Made by a program: the position numbers and the translations under genes. Below are positions 1 through 7,494 of a stretch of 64,000 bases of DNA, piece by piece (positions within the stretch are counted from its first letter, which is position 1; each line of letters begins with the position of its first letter). Where the stretch lies: NCBI RefSeq assembly GCF_000472285.1, contig NZ_KI421421.1, forward strand, positions 326,784 to 390,783, in the 5' to 3' direction. This DNA is from Desulfuromonas sp. TF. Its GTDB lineage: Bacteria > Desulfobacterota > Desulfuromonadia > Desulfuromonadales > ATBO01. Below the pieces are notes generated by a model, which did not search any database, was not told the DNA's origin, and was given only the letters and a program-made list of their open reading frames with translations.

Positions 1-135
1 TGTCGAACGAACTGGTAATGACGTCGACATCGGATTTATCGTTTCATTAAATATCCACGATTTGTGCCAAAAAATTAATGCTGTATTTCAGTAATATAGT
101 GGGTTCCGGCGAAAAGCATTGAGTATCGAGTATCC

Positions 136-153
136 ATTTTGGATATCCAAAAT
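136..153. repeat. Perfect 18-bp palindrome after the response regulator gene
   Basis: ATTTTGGAT is followed directly by its reverse complement ATCCAAAAT, four bases beyond the stop codon of the minus-strand regulator. There is no loop and no T-tract, so it is not a typical intrinsic terminator; it could be a protein-binding site. Confidence 0.5.
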
Positions 154-156
154 AAA

Positions 157-1560
157 TCAATCATCCGAGTCGTCATCCATCCCATACCGCGCCATCCGGC
201 GGCGGAAAGTGTAGTAATTCATGTCAAGAAGACGCGCGGCGACCATCTTTTTCCCTCCCGCCGCGGCCAATGCGCGCTTCAGTGCCCATTTTTCAACTTC
301 GGCCATTTTGAAGGGAAGATCGTCCGGGGAAACTTCGAATGATTGACCTTGGGCGGCGGAAATTCTCGCCGCGGGGTCGATCTCTCCGAGGATGCCCTGC
401 AGGATGGCGGGGGAGATCACGTCGTCCGCCATGATCGCGGCGTGCTTGATGACATTGCGCAGCTCACGGACATTCCCGGGCCATGAATGGGACTGCAGCA
501 TGGTCATGCCGTCCGCGGAAATCTCCAGCGGAGGCCTGCCGATTTCATGACAGGCTTCGCGCAGAAACTTCCCGGCCAGAGCCGGAATGTCTTCGGGAAT
601 GACGCGAAGAGGGGGCATCTCGATCATGAAGGTTGCGAGACGGTAATAAAGGTCCTGACGGAAGTTGCCCGCCGCGGCCTCGGCCGCCAGGTCCTTGTTG
701 CTGGCGGCGATTATGCGGATATCGGCGTGCGCCTTGCGGTTGCTGCCGAGGGGGTGATAGCTTTTTTCCTCTACCAGTTGAAGGAGCAGCGCCTGCACGG
801 CGGGTGGGGCGGCATCGATATCGTCGAGGAAGAGGGTCCCGCCCTTGGCGGCGGTGACCAGACCCTCCCGCTTTCGTTCGGCACCTGTGAAGGCTCCCTT
901 TTCATGGCCGAACAGGTCGGCGGCTACCAGCGATTCGGGAATGGCGCCCAACTGGACGGTCACGAACGGTTTGTCGGCGCGGGGGCTGAGATCGTGGATC
1001 ATCGACGCCAGCCTCGATTTGCCGGCACCGGTCTCGCCCTGGACCAGAACGGCATAGTTGCTGCGGGCGATCCGCACCACTTGGCCGGCGATTTTTTTCA
1101 GTTTCGGCCCTTTGCCGAGCATCTGCTCGACGGATTGGCGCAGTTCGCTGTTGAGGCCGAGCAGCTGTTTTCTCTGCAGAACCGGCAGCGCCGCCTTCTC
1201 AAGGGTGGAGATCAGCTTGTCGTCTTCGCACGGCTTCGGAACGAATCCCGCGACACCGAGTTCGATGCCGCGAAGCAAATAGGGAACATCGGAAAAGGCA
1301 CTGAAAAAGACCACCGGAGTTTCGGGACTGAGCCGACGTAGCTGTTCAGTCAAGGCGATGCCGTCCATCTCCGGCATGATGATGTCAGTGAGCACGAGGT
1401 CAGGTTTTTCCTTGAGGAAAAGATCCAGAGCCTCACGCCCGTTGGTGGCGATGAGCACTTTGCGGCAATGGGGAGACAGAAGATCTCCCACGGCCTTGCG
1501 CAGGAGTTTCTGATCTTCCACAAAAAGCAATTTCATATGTTTAAGTATGTTCATCAACAT
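157..1560 (-). CDS. Sigma-54-dependent response regulator (NtrC/AtoC type), orphan
   Basis: A 467-residue bacterial enhancer-binding protein that should activate sigma-54 promoters when phosphorylated. The receiver domain covers about residues 9-125 with phospho-acceptor D59 and the conserved Lys in VPKPCE (109). The AAA+ domain has Walker A GETGAGKS (175-182), the sigma-54 contact loop GAFTGA (222-227) and Walker B GGTLFLDDID (240-249). A Fis-type helix-turn-helix ends the protein. No histidine kinase lies beside it. The leader carries a GEMM riboswitch and terminator, so synthesis is probably controlled by a cyclic dinucleotide. The start could also be the ATG at residue 9; neither start has a strong ribosome site. 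Its targets cannot be told from the sequence. Confidence 0.9.
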   Translation of the reverse strand: MLMNILKHMKLLFVEDQKLLRKAVGDLLSPHCRKVLIATNGREALDLFLKEKPDLVLTDIIMPEMDGIALTEQLRRLSPETPVVFFSAFSDVPYLLRGIELGVAGFVPKPCEDDKLISTLEKAALPVLQRKQLLGLNSELRQSVEQMLGKGPKLKKIAGQVVRIARSNYAVLVQGETGAGKSRLASMIHDLSPRADKPFVTVQLGAIPESLVAADLFGHEKGAFTGAERKREGLVTAAKGGTLFLDDIDAAPPAVQALLLQLVEEKSYHPLGSNRKAHADIRIIAASNKDLAAEAAAGNFRQDLYYRLATFMIEMPPLRVIPEDIPALAGKFLREACHEIGRPPLEISADGMTMLQSHSWPGNVRELRNVIKHAAIMADDVISPAILQGILGEIDPAARISAAQGQSFEVSPDDLPFKMAEVEKWALKRALAAAGGKKMVAARLLDMNYYTFRRRMARYGMDDDSDD

Positions 1561-1583
1561 ATAAACAAATCATCTTTACATCA

Positions 1584-1621
1584 CAAAAACGCCCATTTTT
1601 CTCGTCGGGAAAAATGGGCGT
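1584..1621 (-). terminator. Riboswitch expression-platform terminator
   Basis: A 13-bp stem (ACGCCCATTTTTC with its complement) closes a 7-base loop and is followed on the minus strand by a U-run. It lies between the GEMM aptamer and the regulator start, as expected for transcriptional control by the riboswitch. A second small hairpin at 1622-1652 sits between aptamer and terminator. Confidence 0.85.
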
Positions 1622-1657
1622 AAGAATTCCCTTGGATACACAGGGAATCTTCATGGC

Positions 1658-1746
1658 CCTCTCTTCGGCGACTCGGCTGCTCGTATGTGTGCGAGCCCGT
1701 GGTTCTGCGTCACCGGGTTGCCCCGGCTTTGCTATTATCGGAGAGG
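1658..1746 (-). ncRNA. GEMM-I riboswitch aptamer (predicted cyclic AMP-GMP type)
   Basis: Read on the minus strand, an outer stem (CCTCTC with GAGAGG) encloses the GEMM landmarks: AATAGCAAAGCC, a GGGGCAACCC hairpin, GACGCAGAACCACGGG and a second hairpin ending AGCCGAGTCGCCGAAG. Aligned from memory with the Vc2 structure, position 20 is A rather than G, the change known to favour cyclic AMP-GMP in Geobacter. A weak promoter (TCGACT, 17 bases, TACTAA; plus coordinates 1756-1784) would start RNA just before the aptamer. Confidence 0.88.
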
Positions 1747-2055
1747 ATTTTAAATTTAGTATTCTAAACAATATATTAAGTCGAAAATTTTTGAAAAAGT
1801 CAAAGGAAAATAGAGGTTCCGACCGGCCCTCTGCATCCTATTCATTAAAGAGCCAATTTAAACCCCTGTTTTATTTTCTGTCAAGATGATATTCCATTTT
1901 ATGAAACTGCGCAATTTAAAAAGGGAATTTATTTAAAATAGAGCAAAGATTGTGCCAGAGGAGAATTGCTGGGGGAAGGGATGTAAATTCAACGGAATAG
2001 GAAATGCCTTTGGTAGAAATGAATTCCAGGTTCGGTCCTTTCACGTCATGGAAAG
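1747..2055. other. AT-rich intergenic region
   Basis: The side next to the riboswitch holds its probable promoter. Nothing else was recognised up to the terminator of the CoA-transferase gene. Confidence 0.5.
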
Positions 2056-2086
2056 AAAAAAACGCCCCTCCGAATTCGGAGGGGCG
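2056..2086 (-). terminator. Intrinsic terminator of the CoA-transferase gene
   Basis: A perfect 24-bp palindrome (CGCCCCTCCGAA and complement, 2063-2086) is followed on the minus strand by a run of seven U residues, 28 bases after the stop codon. Confidence 0.9.
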
Positions 2087-2114
2087 CAGGAAAAGAAACA
2101 GATTTTCAACTGGA

Positions 2115-3683
2115 TCAGAACTCGACTTTGATATCCCAGTTGTCGATCTTCATGGTGCCGTTGCGCTCGAGGTTGAGCTGCATCTTGAAGCAGCGGTCGA
2201 ACAGCTGGGGCTCGTGACCGACGCCTTTGGCCAGGGTTTCCTTCTTGGCGATGTCGAAGTATTCCTGGATGATCGGTTTGTAGTCGGGATGGACGCACTT
2301 GTCGATGATGAGCTGGGCGCGATCCTTCGGCGCCAGGCCGCGGCAGTCGGCCAGGCCCTGCTCGGTGACCAGCACGTCGAGGTCATGCTCGGTGTGGTCG
2401 ACGTGGGGGGCCTTCGGCACGACGCAGGTGATGCCGTTGGGATCGGTTTTGCTCGGCCGGGTCGAGGGGGTGTGCATGAGCTTCAGATAGCCGTTGCGCA
2501 GGAAGTCTCCCGAGCCTCCGAGACCGTTGATCATCCGGGTGCCGCCGACCAGGGTGGAGTTGGCATGGGCGTAGATGTCGAACTCGACCGGAGTATTCAT
2601 GGCGATACAGCCCAGGCGGCGGATCGGTTCGGGATGGTTCGAAATCGACAGCTGGCGCAGGACGATCTTCTTGGTGTACTCGTCCCAGTTGGCGTAGAGT
2701 CGCTTGAAACCCTCGTTGGAGAAGGACAGGGAGCAGGCCGAGGCGAAGTCGAGCTTGCCGCTGTCGAAGAAGTCGAGCATGGTGTCCTGAAGGACCTCGG
2801 TGTAGACGGTGAGGTTCTGGAAGGGGCCCTTGACCAGTCCGCCGACGACGGCGTTGGCGATGTTGCCGACGCCCGACTGAAGCGGCAGCAGGTTTTTGGG
2901 CAGACGGCCGCGATTCACCTCGTTCTGGAAGAAATCGATGATGTGGTCGGCGATCTGCTCGGAAATCTCATCGGGGGGGCCGAGAGGGCGGCCGTTGTCG
3001 AGCTTCTTCGATTGGACGATGCCGACGATCTTGTCGGGATCGACCCGGACATAGGGGGAGCCGGCGCGGGATCCGGCATGGGTGATCAGGTAAGGGAGCC
3101 TGTTGGGCGGTTTGATCGGCTCGATGATGTCGTGGAGTCCCTCATGGGAGGGCATCTCGGTGTTGAGCTCGATGATGATCTTGTCGGAGATCTGGCAGAG
3201 CTCGGGGCAGATGCCGCAGGATCCGGAGAGGACCAGACTGCCGTCTTCGGTGATGTCGGTGCACTCGATGATGGAGATGTCCATCCGGCCGTTCTCGGTG
3301 TAGAAGCCGTAACCGACGTCCTGGGCGAAATGGCCGAGATGTTTGTCGCCCATGCGGATCCTGCCGGAGTTGATCCCTTTCTGGATGTTCTTTCCGGTCT
3401 GGTAAGGCCAGCGGCGGTCGATCATGTCGAGAGTGGCCCAGCGGTCTTCGGTCTCGACGCCGACAGAGGCACCGATGAACAGGTTGAAGCGAAGCTTGCC
3501 CTGCAGATTGTTCTGCTCCACGTGATCGGCCAGGACAACCGGCATAACCTTAGGGTAGCCGACGGGGGTGAACCCGGACCAGCCGAGGTTCATTCCGTCT
3601 TTGAAAAGCGGGATGAGCTCCTCGGGTTGAACGACCTTGCTCATCATGGACTTGCGGCGAATGCGACTTTCCAGTGTAGACAT
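2115..3683 (-). CDS. Acetyl-CoA hydrolase/transferase (likely succinyl-CoA:acetate CoA-transferase)
   Basis: A 522-residue member of the acetyl-CoA hydrolase/transferase family, cytoplasmic. In Geobacter-type metabolism the succinyl:acetate CoA-transferase activates acetate while closing the TCA cycle between succinyl-CoA and succinate. The glycine-rich segment GGTRMINGLGGSGDF near the C-terminus matches the family's conserved C-terminal domain. The ATG at 3683 was chosen because GAGGAGAGAG precedes it; an in-frame ATG 12 codons earlier lacks a ribosome site. A good minus-strand promoter lies about 220 bases upstream, giving a long leader. It fits functionally with citrate synthase at 25.7 kb. 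Substrate preference (succinyl-CoA rather than hydrolysis) is inferred. Confidence 0.88.
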   Translation of the reverse strand: MSTLESRIRRKSMMSKVVQPEELIPLFKDGMNLGWSGFTPVGYPKVMPVVLADHVEQNNLQGKLRFNLFIGASVGVETEDRWATLDMIDRRWPYQTGKNIQKGINSGRIRMGDKHLGHFAQDVGYGFYTENGRMDISIIECTDITEDGSLVLSGSCGICPELCQISDKIIIELNTEMPSHEGLHDIIEPIKPPNRLPYLITHAGSRAGSPYVRVDPDKIVGIVQSKKLDNGRPLGPPDEISEQIADHIIDFFQNEVNRGRLPKNLLPLQSGVGNIANAVVGGLVKGPFQNLTVYTEVLQDTMLDFFDSGKLDFASACSLSFSNEGFKRLYANWDEYTKKIVLRQLSISNHPEPIRRLGCIAMNTPVEFDIYAHANSTLVGGTRMINGLGGSGDFLRNGYLKLMHTPSTRPSKTDPNGITCVVPKAPHVDHTEHDLDVLVTEQGLADCRGLAPKDRAQLIIDKCVHPDYKPIIQEYFDIAKKETLAKGVGHEPQLFDRCFKMQLNLERNGTMKIDNWDIKVEF

Positions 3684-3906
3684 CTCTCTCCTCCTCTGTA
3701 GTTGATTGGCAGCGCACATAGGGTGCGCTCCAATTTACTCGCTCTCTCTCTCAAATTAGAACAGTGTGAAAAATCCCCTGAAGGAATTCAGAAGGCTTAA
3801 AAATGTTGGAGAATATCAGGTATACGGACGGAAAAAAACAAGGAAAGTTATGGATTTAGAAAGGCCCGATCCTTGCTTTAAAATTCCGTTATATGAATTT
3901 GAACTT

Positions 3907-3935
3907 TTTATATAATGGCGTAAACGGCAAGTCAA
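3907..3935 (-). promoter_or_regulatory. Sigma-70-like promoter for the CoA-transferase gene
   Basis: On the minus strand TTGACT and TATAAA are separated by exactly 17 bases. The rest of the 3684-4015 intergenic stretch holds no gene; the leader between promoter and start codon is about 220 bases with no RNA motif recognised. Confidence 0.6.
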
Positions 3936-4010
3936 GCAAAAAGATCGCTTTTATCATATCTGTGATAAACGGAGGCCGCCCCCGCAGGAACACTCATGGA
4001 TACTAAAAGC

Positions 4011-4044
4011 AAAATGCCCTTCCGTTGCGGAAGGGCGTTTTTTT
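4011..4044. terminator. Bidirectional intrinsic terminator
   Basis: GCCCTTCCG, three loop bases and the exact complement (4016-4036) are flanked by T7 on the plus strand and A4 (U4 on the minus strand). It lies just past the stop of the BamD-like gene. Confidence 0.85.
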
Positions 4045-4059
4045 GAAGAAATTTCTCTG

Positions 4060-4797
4060 TCAGTTCTGCTTTTCCAGCAGTTTCTGTGCCTTAAGGGCGT
4101 GTTCGCTGCGGGGAAACTCTTCGAAAAGGGAGTTGAACGCTTTCATGGCCGCATCGGGATGGCCGGCGGCGAGATAGGCCTGGCCGAGATAGAGAAAGGC
4201 CCGGTCGCGACCGTCATAATCGGGGTAGTGAACGAAAACATCCTCCAGGCGCTTGACGGCGGCTTCATAGTGCCCGGCGCGAAGATAGAAACGTCCTACA
4301 TAAAGCTCATGCTCTGCAAGCCGGTCTGTGCACCGTGCGATGTAGGTTCTCGCTTCTTCGGCATCAGGGTCATTGGGAAAGCGCTTCAGAAAGTTCTGAA
4401 ATGTGGCAAGGGCATTGCGCGTTGCGGTCTGGTCACGGTCAATCGAGAGAATCTGTTCGTAGTAGGAAAGTCCCAGTCGGTAGAGAACCTGGGGAGTCCG
4501 TTCATGGTCGGGATGCTGCTTCAGAAAATCCTCGTAGGCGGCAGCCGCTTCAATATAGTTCTTTCCCATGAAGTGGGCCTCGGCGATCCTCATCTCAGCG
4601 AGGGTGTTGAGCTCAGGTGAATAATAGCTGTCGCGCGCCTTCTCCCACATGGTGATGGCCTCTTCGTAGAGCTCTTTTTCAAAAAGTTTTTCCCCTTCCT
4701 TGAGGTAATAAGCGGCCGTGGGGGTGGACGGGTCCTTTGTCGAGGCGCAGGCGACACTCAAAAGGAGCAGGCAGACCAGGGAGAGCAGGAGTTTCAT
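4060..4797 (-). CDS. BamD-like TPR lipoprotein (outer membrane assembly)
   Basis: A 245-residue lipoprotein with an N-terminal hydrophobic signal and lipobox LSVAC (mature Cys near residue 17). Tetratricopeptide-like repeats follow, with recurring phrases such as YEEAITMWEKA, YIEAAAAYEDFLKQHPDH and FLKRFPNDPDAEEA. This is the layout of BamD/YfiO, the periplasmic lipoprotein that helps BamA insert beta-barrels in the outer membrane. It lies upstream of rpoH on the same strand but about 125 bases separate them. Other TPR lipoproteins (CpoB-like) share the repeat pattern, so BamD is the best but not the only reading. Confidence 0.75.
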   Translation of the reverse strand: MKLLLSLVCLLLLSVACASTKDPSTPTAAYYLKEGEKLFEKELYEEAITMWEKARDSYYSPELNTLAEMRIAEAHFMGKNYIEAAAAYEDFLKQHPDHERTPQVLYRLGLSYYEQILSIDRDQTATRNALATFQNFLKRFPNDPDAEEARTYIARCTDRLAEHELYVGRFYLRAGHYEAAVKRLEDVFVHYPDYDGRDRAFLYLGQAYLAAGHPDAAMKAFNSLFEEFPRSEHALKAQKLLEKQN

Positions 4798-4924
4798 TGA
4801 GGATTCCTTGCTTGACGATAATTATAAGGTTGGCTTGATGAAACTAAGGGATAGACCGCGATTTGTCAACGGCATTTCGCTGCAGGACGGCAGCCTGGTG
4901 AGTGGAGAGTCCGTCCAGTTCCCG

Positions 4925-5773
4925 TCAGGCAGGGGCGATCGGGTAAAGTACCCCCTTCAGTTTGGCCAGAGCATTCTTTTCCAGCTGCCGTACCCTCTCC
5001 CGGCTGATTCCATAATCGTCGGCCAGCTCCCGCAGGGTGCGGGGATGGTCCTGGAGGATGCGGTCGTGGACGATCCGTCTTTCCCGATCATTGAGTTTCT
5101 GCAGGGCCGCGGCAACCTGGCCGGTGAGAATACGATCCTCCTCCTTCAGCAGGAGCTGGTCTTCCTGGTTCTCCCGATCGTCGGCCAGGGAATCCATCAG
5201 GGTATAGTTTTCCCCCTCGTTCAATTCCAGATCGAGGGAGGAGTCGCGGGCAGCCATGCGCCGCGCCATTTCTTCCACTTCGTCGTCGCGTACCTCCAGC
5301 TCCCTGGCGATCTCTCCGGTATCTTCCCCTCCGGTGAGGCGCCTGATGGCATTGCGGGTCTGGTTGAGTTTGAAAAAGAGCTTTTTCTGGGCCTGGGTGG
5401 TGCCGATTTTCACCAGCGACCAGCTTTTGACGATGAAGTTGTTTATATAGGCCCGGATCCACCACACGGCATAGGATATGAGGCGGATGCCCCTCTCGGG
5501 ATCGAATTTTTTTACCGCCATCATCAGACCGATATTCCCCTCCTGGATGAGATCAAGCACCTTCATGCCATAGGACCTGTATTCATGGGCGATCTTGACC
5601 ACGAATCTCAGGTTGGCGCAGATCAGTCGATGGGCCGCTTCCAGGTCCCCCTGGCGGCGATACCGAAGGGCCAACTCCACCTCTTCTTCGCGGCTGAGCA
5701 GGGTGAAACGGTTGATCTGAGCCATGTAGAGCTCAAGGGTGTCAGTGACGACCGGCAGGTGAGGCGTGCTCAT
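4925..5773 (-). CDS. rpoH: RNA polymerase sigma-32 factor (heat shock)
   Basis: A 282-residue sigma-70-family factor. Region 2 has the core-binding stretch DLIQEGNIGLMMAVKKFDPE (74-93) and the -10 recognition helix YAVWWIRAYI. The sequence QKKLFFKL at about residues 129-136 is the RpoH box, which separates sigma-32 from RpoD and RpoS. Region 4 ends with the helix-turn-helix YGISRERVRQLEKNALAKL. It directs RNA polymerase to chaperone and protease promoters. A CIRCE element lies 36 bases upstream, so HrcA should repress it, coupling the two heat-shock circuits. Confidence 0.93.
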   Translation of the reverse strand: MSTPHLPVVTDTLELYMAQINRFTLLSREEEVELALRYRRQGDLEAAHRLICANLRFVVKIAHEYRSYGMKVLDLIQEGNIGLMMAVKKFDPERGIRLISYAVWWIRAYINNFIVKSWSLVKIGTTQAQKKLFFKLNQTRNAIRRLTGGEDTGEIARELEVRDDEVEEMARRMAARDSSLDLELNEGENYTLMDSLADDRENQEDQLLLKEEDRILTGQVAAALQKLNDRERRIVHDRILQDHPRTLRELADDYGISRERVRQLEKNALAKLKGVLYPIAPA

Positions 5774-5808
5774 TGTAGTACTCCAGAAAACGTTATTTTA
5801 TCAATTCA

Positions 5809-5835
5809 GTAGCACTCTGTGGTTGAGAGTGCTAA
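5809..5835. promoter_or_regulatory. CIRCE element (HrcA operator)
   Basis: GTAGCACTC, nine bases, then GAGTGCTAA matches the CIRCE consensus TTAGCACTC-N9-GAGTGCTAA with only the outer left bases changed. It lies just upstream of rpoH. HrcA binding here would repress rpoH until heat stress. Confidence 0.92.
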
Positions 5836-5982
5836 ATATATATAGCAAAGCATATGAGCTGGTGCAAGAGAAAATCATTGAGCGGGGTTTGGTGATTGGT
5901 TGACAGCGGCTGCCGCGGTCACCATAATGACCGGAAGCCGCGGTTCGATCCGGCCGATTCCTTGGAGACCGGGAAATTTTCA

Positions 5983-6354
5983 ATGCAGATTCTTTATATT
6001 GGAGTGTTCGGCGCCCTCGGGTGCCTGTCGCGTTATTTCGTTTCCGGCTGGGCCTATGGCCTGTTCGGGCGGAGTCTTCCCTATGGCACGCTGGCGGTCA
6101 ATGTTGTGGGATCATTCCTGCTTGGATTGGTTATGGAAGCGAGTCTGCGCAGCACTCTTTTGTCTCCCGAGATGCGCATGGGGATTACCGTCGGTTTCAT
6201 GGGGGGCTTCACCACCTTCTCCACGTTCTCCTTTGAAACTATCCGTCTGCTGGAGGAGGGCAGTCTGCTTCAGGCCGGAGCAAACGTGCTGCTCAATGTC
6301 GTTGTCTGCATCGCGTTTGCCGCCCTGGGCATCATTCTGGGACGGCAGATATAA
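5983..6354 (+). CDS. crcB: Fluoride channel CrcB/Fluc
   Basis: A 123-residue, four-helix membrane protein that exports fluoride as a dual-topology dimer. Family marks are GALGCLSRY near the N-terminus, GTLAVNVVGSFLLG and GGFTTFSTFS, which contains the pore Thr/Ser/Phe residues. The ATG at 5983 follows a GGAG 15 bases upstream, and the protein from it has the usual family length. It is followed by a DUF190 gene, a common partner of crcB. I looked for a fluoride riboswitch upstream and could not support one. Confidence 0.92.
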   Translation: MQILYIGVFGALGCLSRYFVSGWAYGLFGRSLPYGTLAVNVVGSFLLGLVMEASLRSTLLSPEMRMGITVGFMGGFTTFSTFSFETIRLLEEGSLLQAGANVLLNVVVCIAFAALGIILGRQI

Positions 6355-6361
6355 ATGTAGC

Positions 6362-6379
6362 GGCGAGGCATGCCTCGCC
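6362..6379. repeat. Perfect 18-bp palindrome between crcB and the DUF190 gene
   Basis: GGCGAGGCA abuts its exact complement TGCCTCGCC. Only three Ts follow, so it may be a weak attenuator or an RNA-stabilising hairpin within the operon. Confidence 0.5.
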
Positions 6380-6398
6380 TTTACAACACGGAGGATAC

Positions 6399-6731
6399 AT
6401 GCCGCAGCTCGAAGGCGAACAGACCCTTATGCGGATTTTCATCGGCGAGAGCGACCGTTGGGAAAAAAAACCTCTTTATGAGGTCCTGGTGGAACTTCTG
6501 CGCCGGGAAGGCTTTGCCGGCGCGACGGTGCTGAAGGGGGCAATGGGTTTCGGCGCCCGCAGCATCACCCATACGGACAAGCTGCTGCGCCTCTCCGCCG
6601 ACCTGCCGGTGGTGATCGAGGTGGTGGAGGGTCAGGAAAAAATCGATGCCCTTCTCCCCCGGCTCGACGTGATGCTCTCGGGGGGGATGATCACCCTGGA
6701 GAAGGTTCGGGTGATCCGCTACTCCAAGTGA
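6399..6731 (+). CDS. DUF190 family protein
   Basis: A 110-residue cytoplasmic protein with the DUF190 pattern: an N-terminal LMRIFIGESDRW strand, a central KGAMGFGA loop and a C-terminal hydrophobic strand MITLEKVRVIRY. The fold is PII-like (ferredoxin-type), and members are often next to crcB, so a role in regulating or assisting fluoride export is likely but unproven. GGAG precedes the ATG by a few bases. It is probably co-transcribed with crcB. Confidence 0.85.
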   Translation: MPQLEGEQTLMRIFIGESDRWEKKPLYEVLVELLRREGFAGATVLKGAMGFGARSITHTDKLLRLSADLPVVIEVVEGQEKIDALLPRLDVMLSGGMITLEKVRVIRYSK

Positions 6732-6774
6732 AAAAAGGGAATGGCCTTCCCTCGAAACGGACAGGAATAAAACC

Positions 6775-7233
6775 ATGCTGAACCGAATCAAGACCCTGCT
6801 TGCTGCCGCCTCCTCGGCGGAACCGGAGGCCGAGCATGAACGTATCCAGGTGGCGACCTGCGTGCTGCTTCTGGAGATGGCCCACACCGATGGAGAGTTT
6901 CATTCGATGGAGGGTACCCTCATCCAGGACCTCCTGCAGCACAAGTTCGACCTTTCGGAAAAAGCGATGGACGAGCTGATGGAGTATGCCCGGCAGGAGC
7001 GGGATGCCAGTCTCGACCTTTACCAGTTCGCCAAGCAGATCAATGAGAATTTCACTCTGGATGAAAAACTCGAGGTGATGGATGTCCTCTGGCGGATCAT
7101 CTATGCCGATGGCGTGCTGGACAAGTATGAAGACTACCTGGTGCGACAGCTGGCCACGCTGCTGCGTCTCTCCCATCGCCAGATGATCGATGCCAAGGTT
7201 AAGGTGCTGGACGAGATCCGTCCCGACCGCTGA
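6775..7233 (+). CDS. TerB-family protein
   Basis: A 152-residue all-helical protein with the acidic repeats of the TerB/DjlA-type domain: MAHTDGEFHSMEG and, about 80 residues later, IYADGVLDKYED. These two acidic loops probably bind metal. TerB domains occur in tellurite-resistance and membrane-stress systems, but single-domain versions like this have no settled function. It lies 43 bases after the DUF190 gene on the same strand and may be the last gene of that operon. Confidence 0.8.
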   Translation: MLNRIKTLLAAASSAEPEAEHERIQVATCVLLLEMAHTDGEFHSMEGTLIQDLLQHKFDLSEKAMDELMEYARQERDASLDLYQFAKQINENFTLDEKLEVMDVLWRIIYADGVLDKYEDYLVRQLATLLRLSHRQMIDAKVKVLDEIRPDR

Positions 7234-7349
7234 CGGCCCTGTCGATCATGTCCGAACGCACGACAAAACCGTTGACACCGCCGCAGTGGCGGATTAGGTT
7301 GTAGATACGCTGAAAAGCCCTGTACCAGAACCCAAATTTTATCGATAGA

Positions 7350-7423
7350 CGATAATACTAAACCATCCGCGAGGATGGGACGGAAAGCCCATGGGTCTCC
7401 CAGAGACAGCCGGGTTGCCGAAA
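7350..7423 (+). ncRNA. GEMM-I riboswitch aptamer (predicted cyclic AMP-GMP type)
   Basis: The run ATAATACTAAACC, hairpin CATCCGCGAGGATG, GGACGGAAAGCC, hairpin ATGGGTCTCCCAGAGA and CAGCCGGGTTGCCGAA follow the GEMM-I layout. ATACTAAACC at the 5' side puts A at the position equivalent to G20 of Vc2, the signature associated with cyclic AMP-GMP. The aptamer's 3' strand is also the 5' arm of the terminator, so ligand binding should turn expression on. Confidence 0.9.
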
Positions 7424-7455
7424 TATCATGAATATTTCGGCAGCCCGGCTTTTTA
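7408..7455 (+). terminator. Expression-platform terminator of the GEMM riboswitch
   Basis: GCCGGGTTGCCGAAATAT pairs with ATATTTCGGCAGCCCGGC around a CATGA loop and runs into TTTTT. The first arm overlaps the aptamer's 3' end, so the two structures exclude each other. Confidence 0.9.
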
Positions 7456-7494
7456 TTTTCGCATCCGGGTCTTTAAAATCCATTGGGAACGACC

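Noticed and set aside
2004-3701. 565-codon plus-strand frame opposite the CoA-transferase gene
   Set aside because: It is a mirror of a strongly conserved gene in GC-rich DNA, with no ribosome site and Asp/Gly/Val-rich shadow composition.
5880-5982. Fluoride riboswitch upstream of crcB
   Set aside because: GGTGAT and a GGTCACC partner are present, but the conserved pseudoknot and closing elements of the crcB motif could not be placed.
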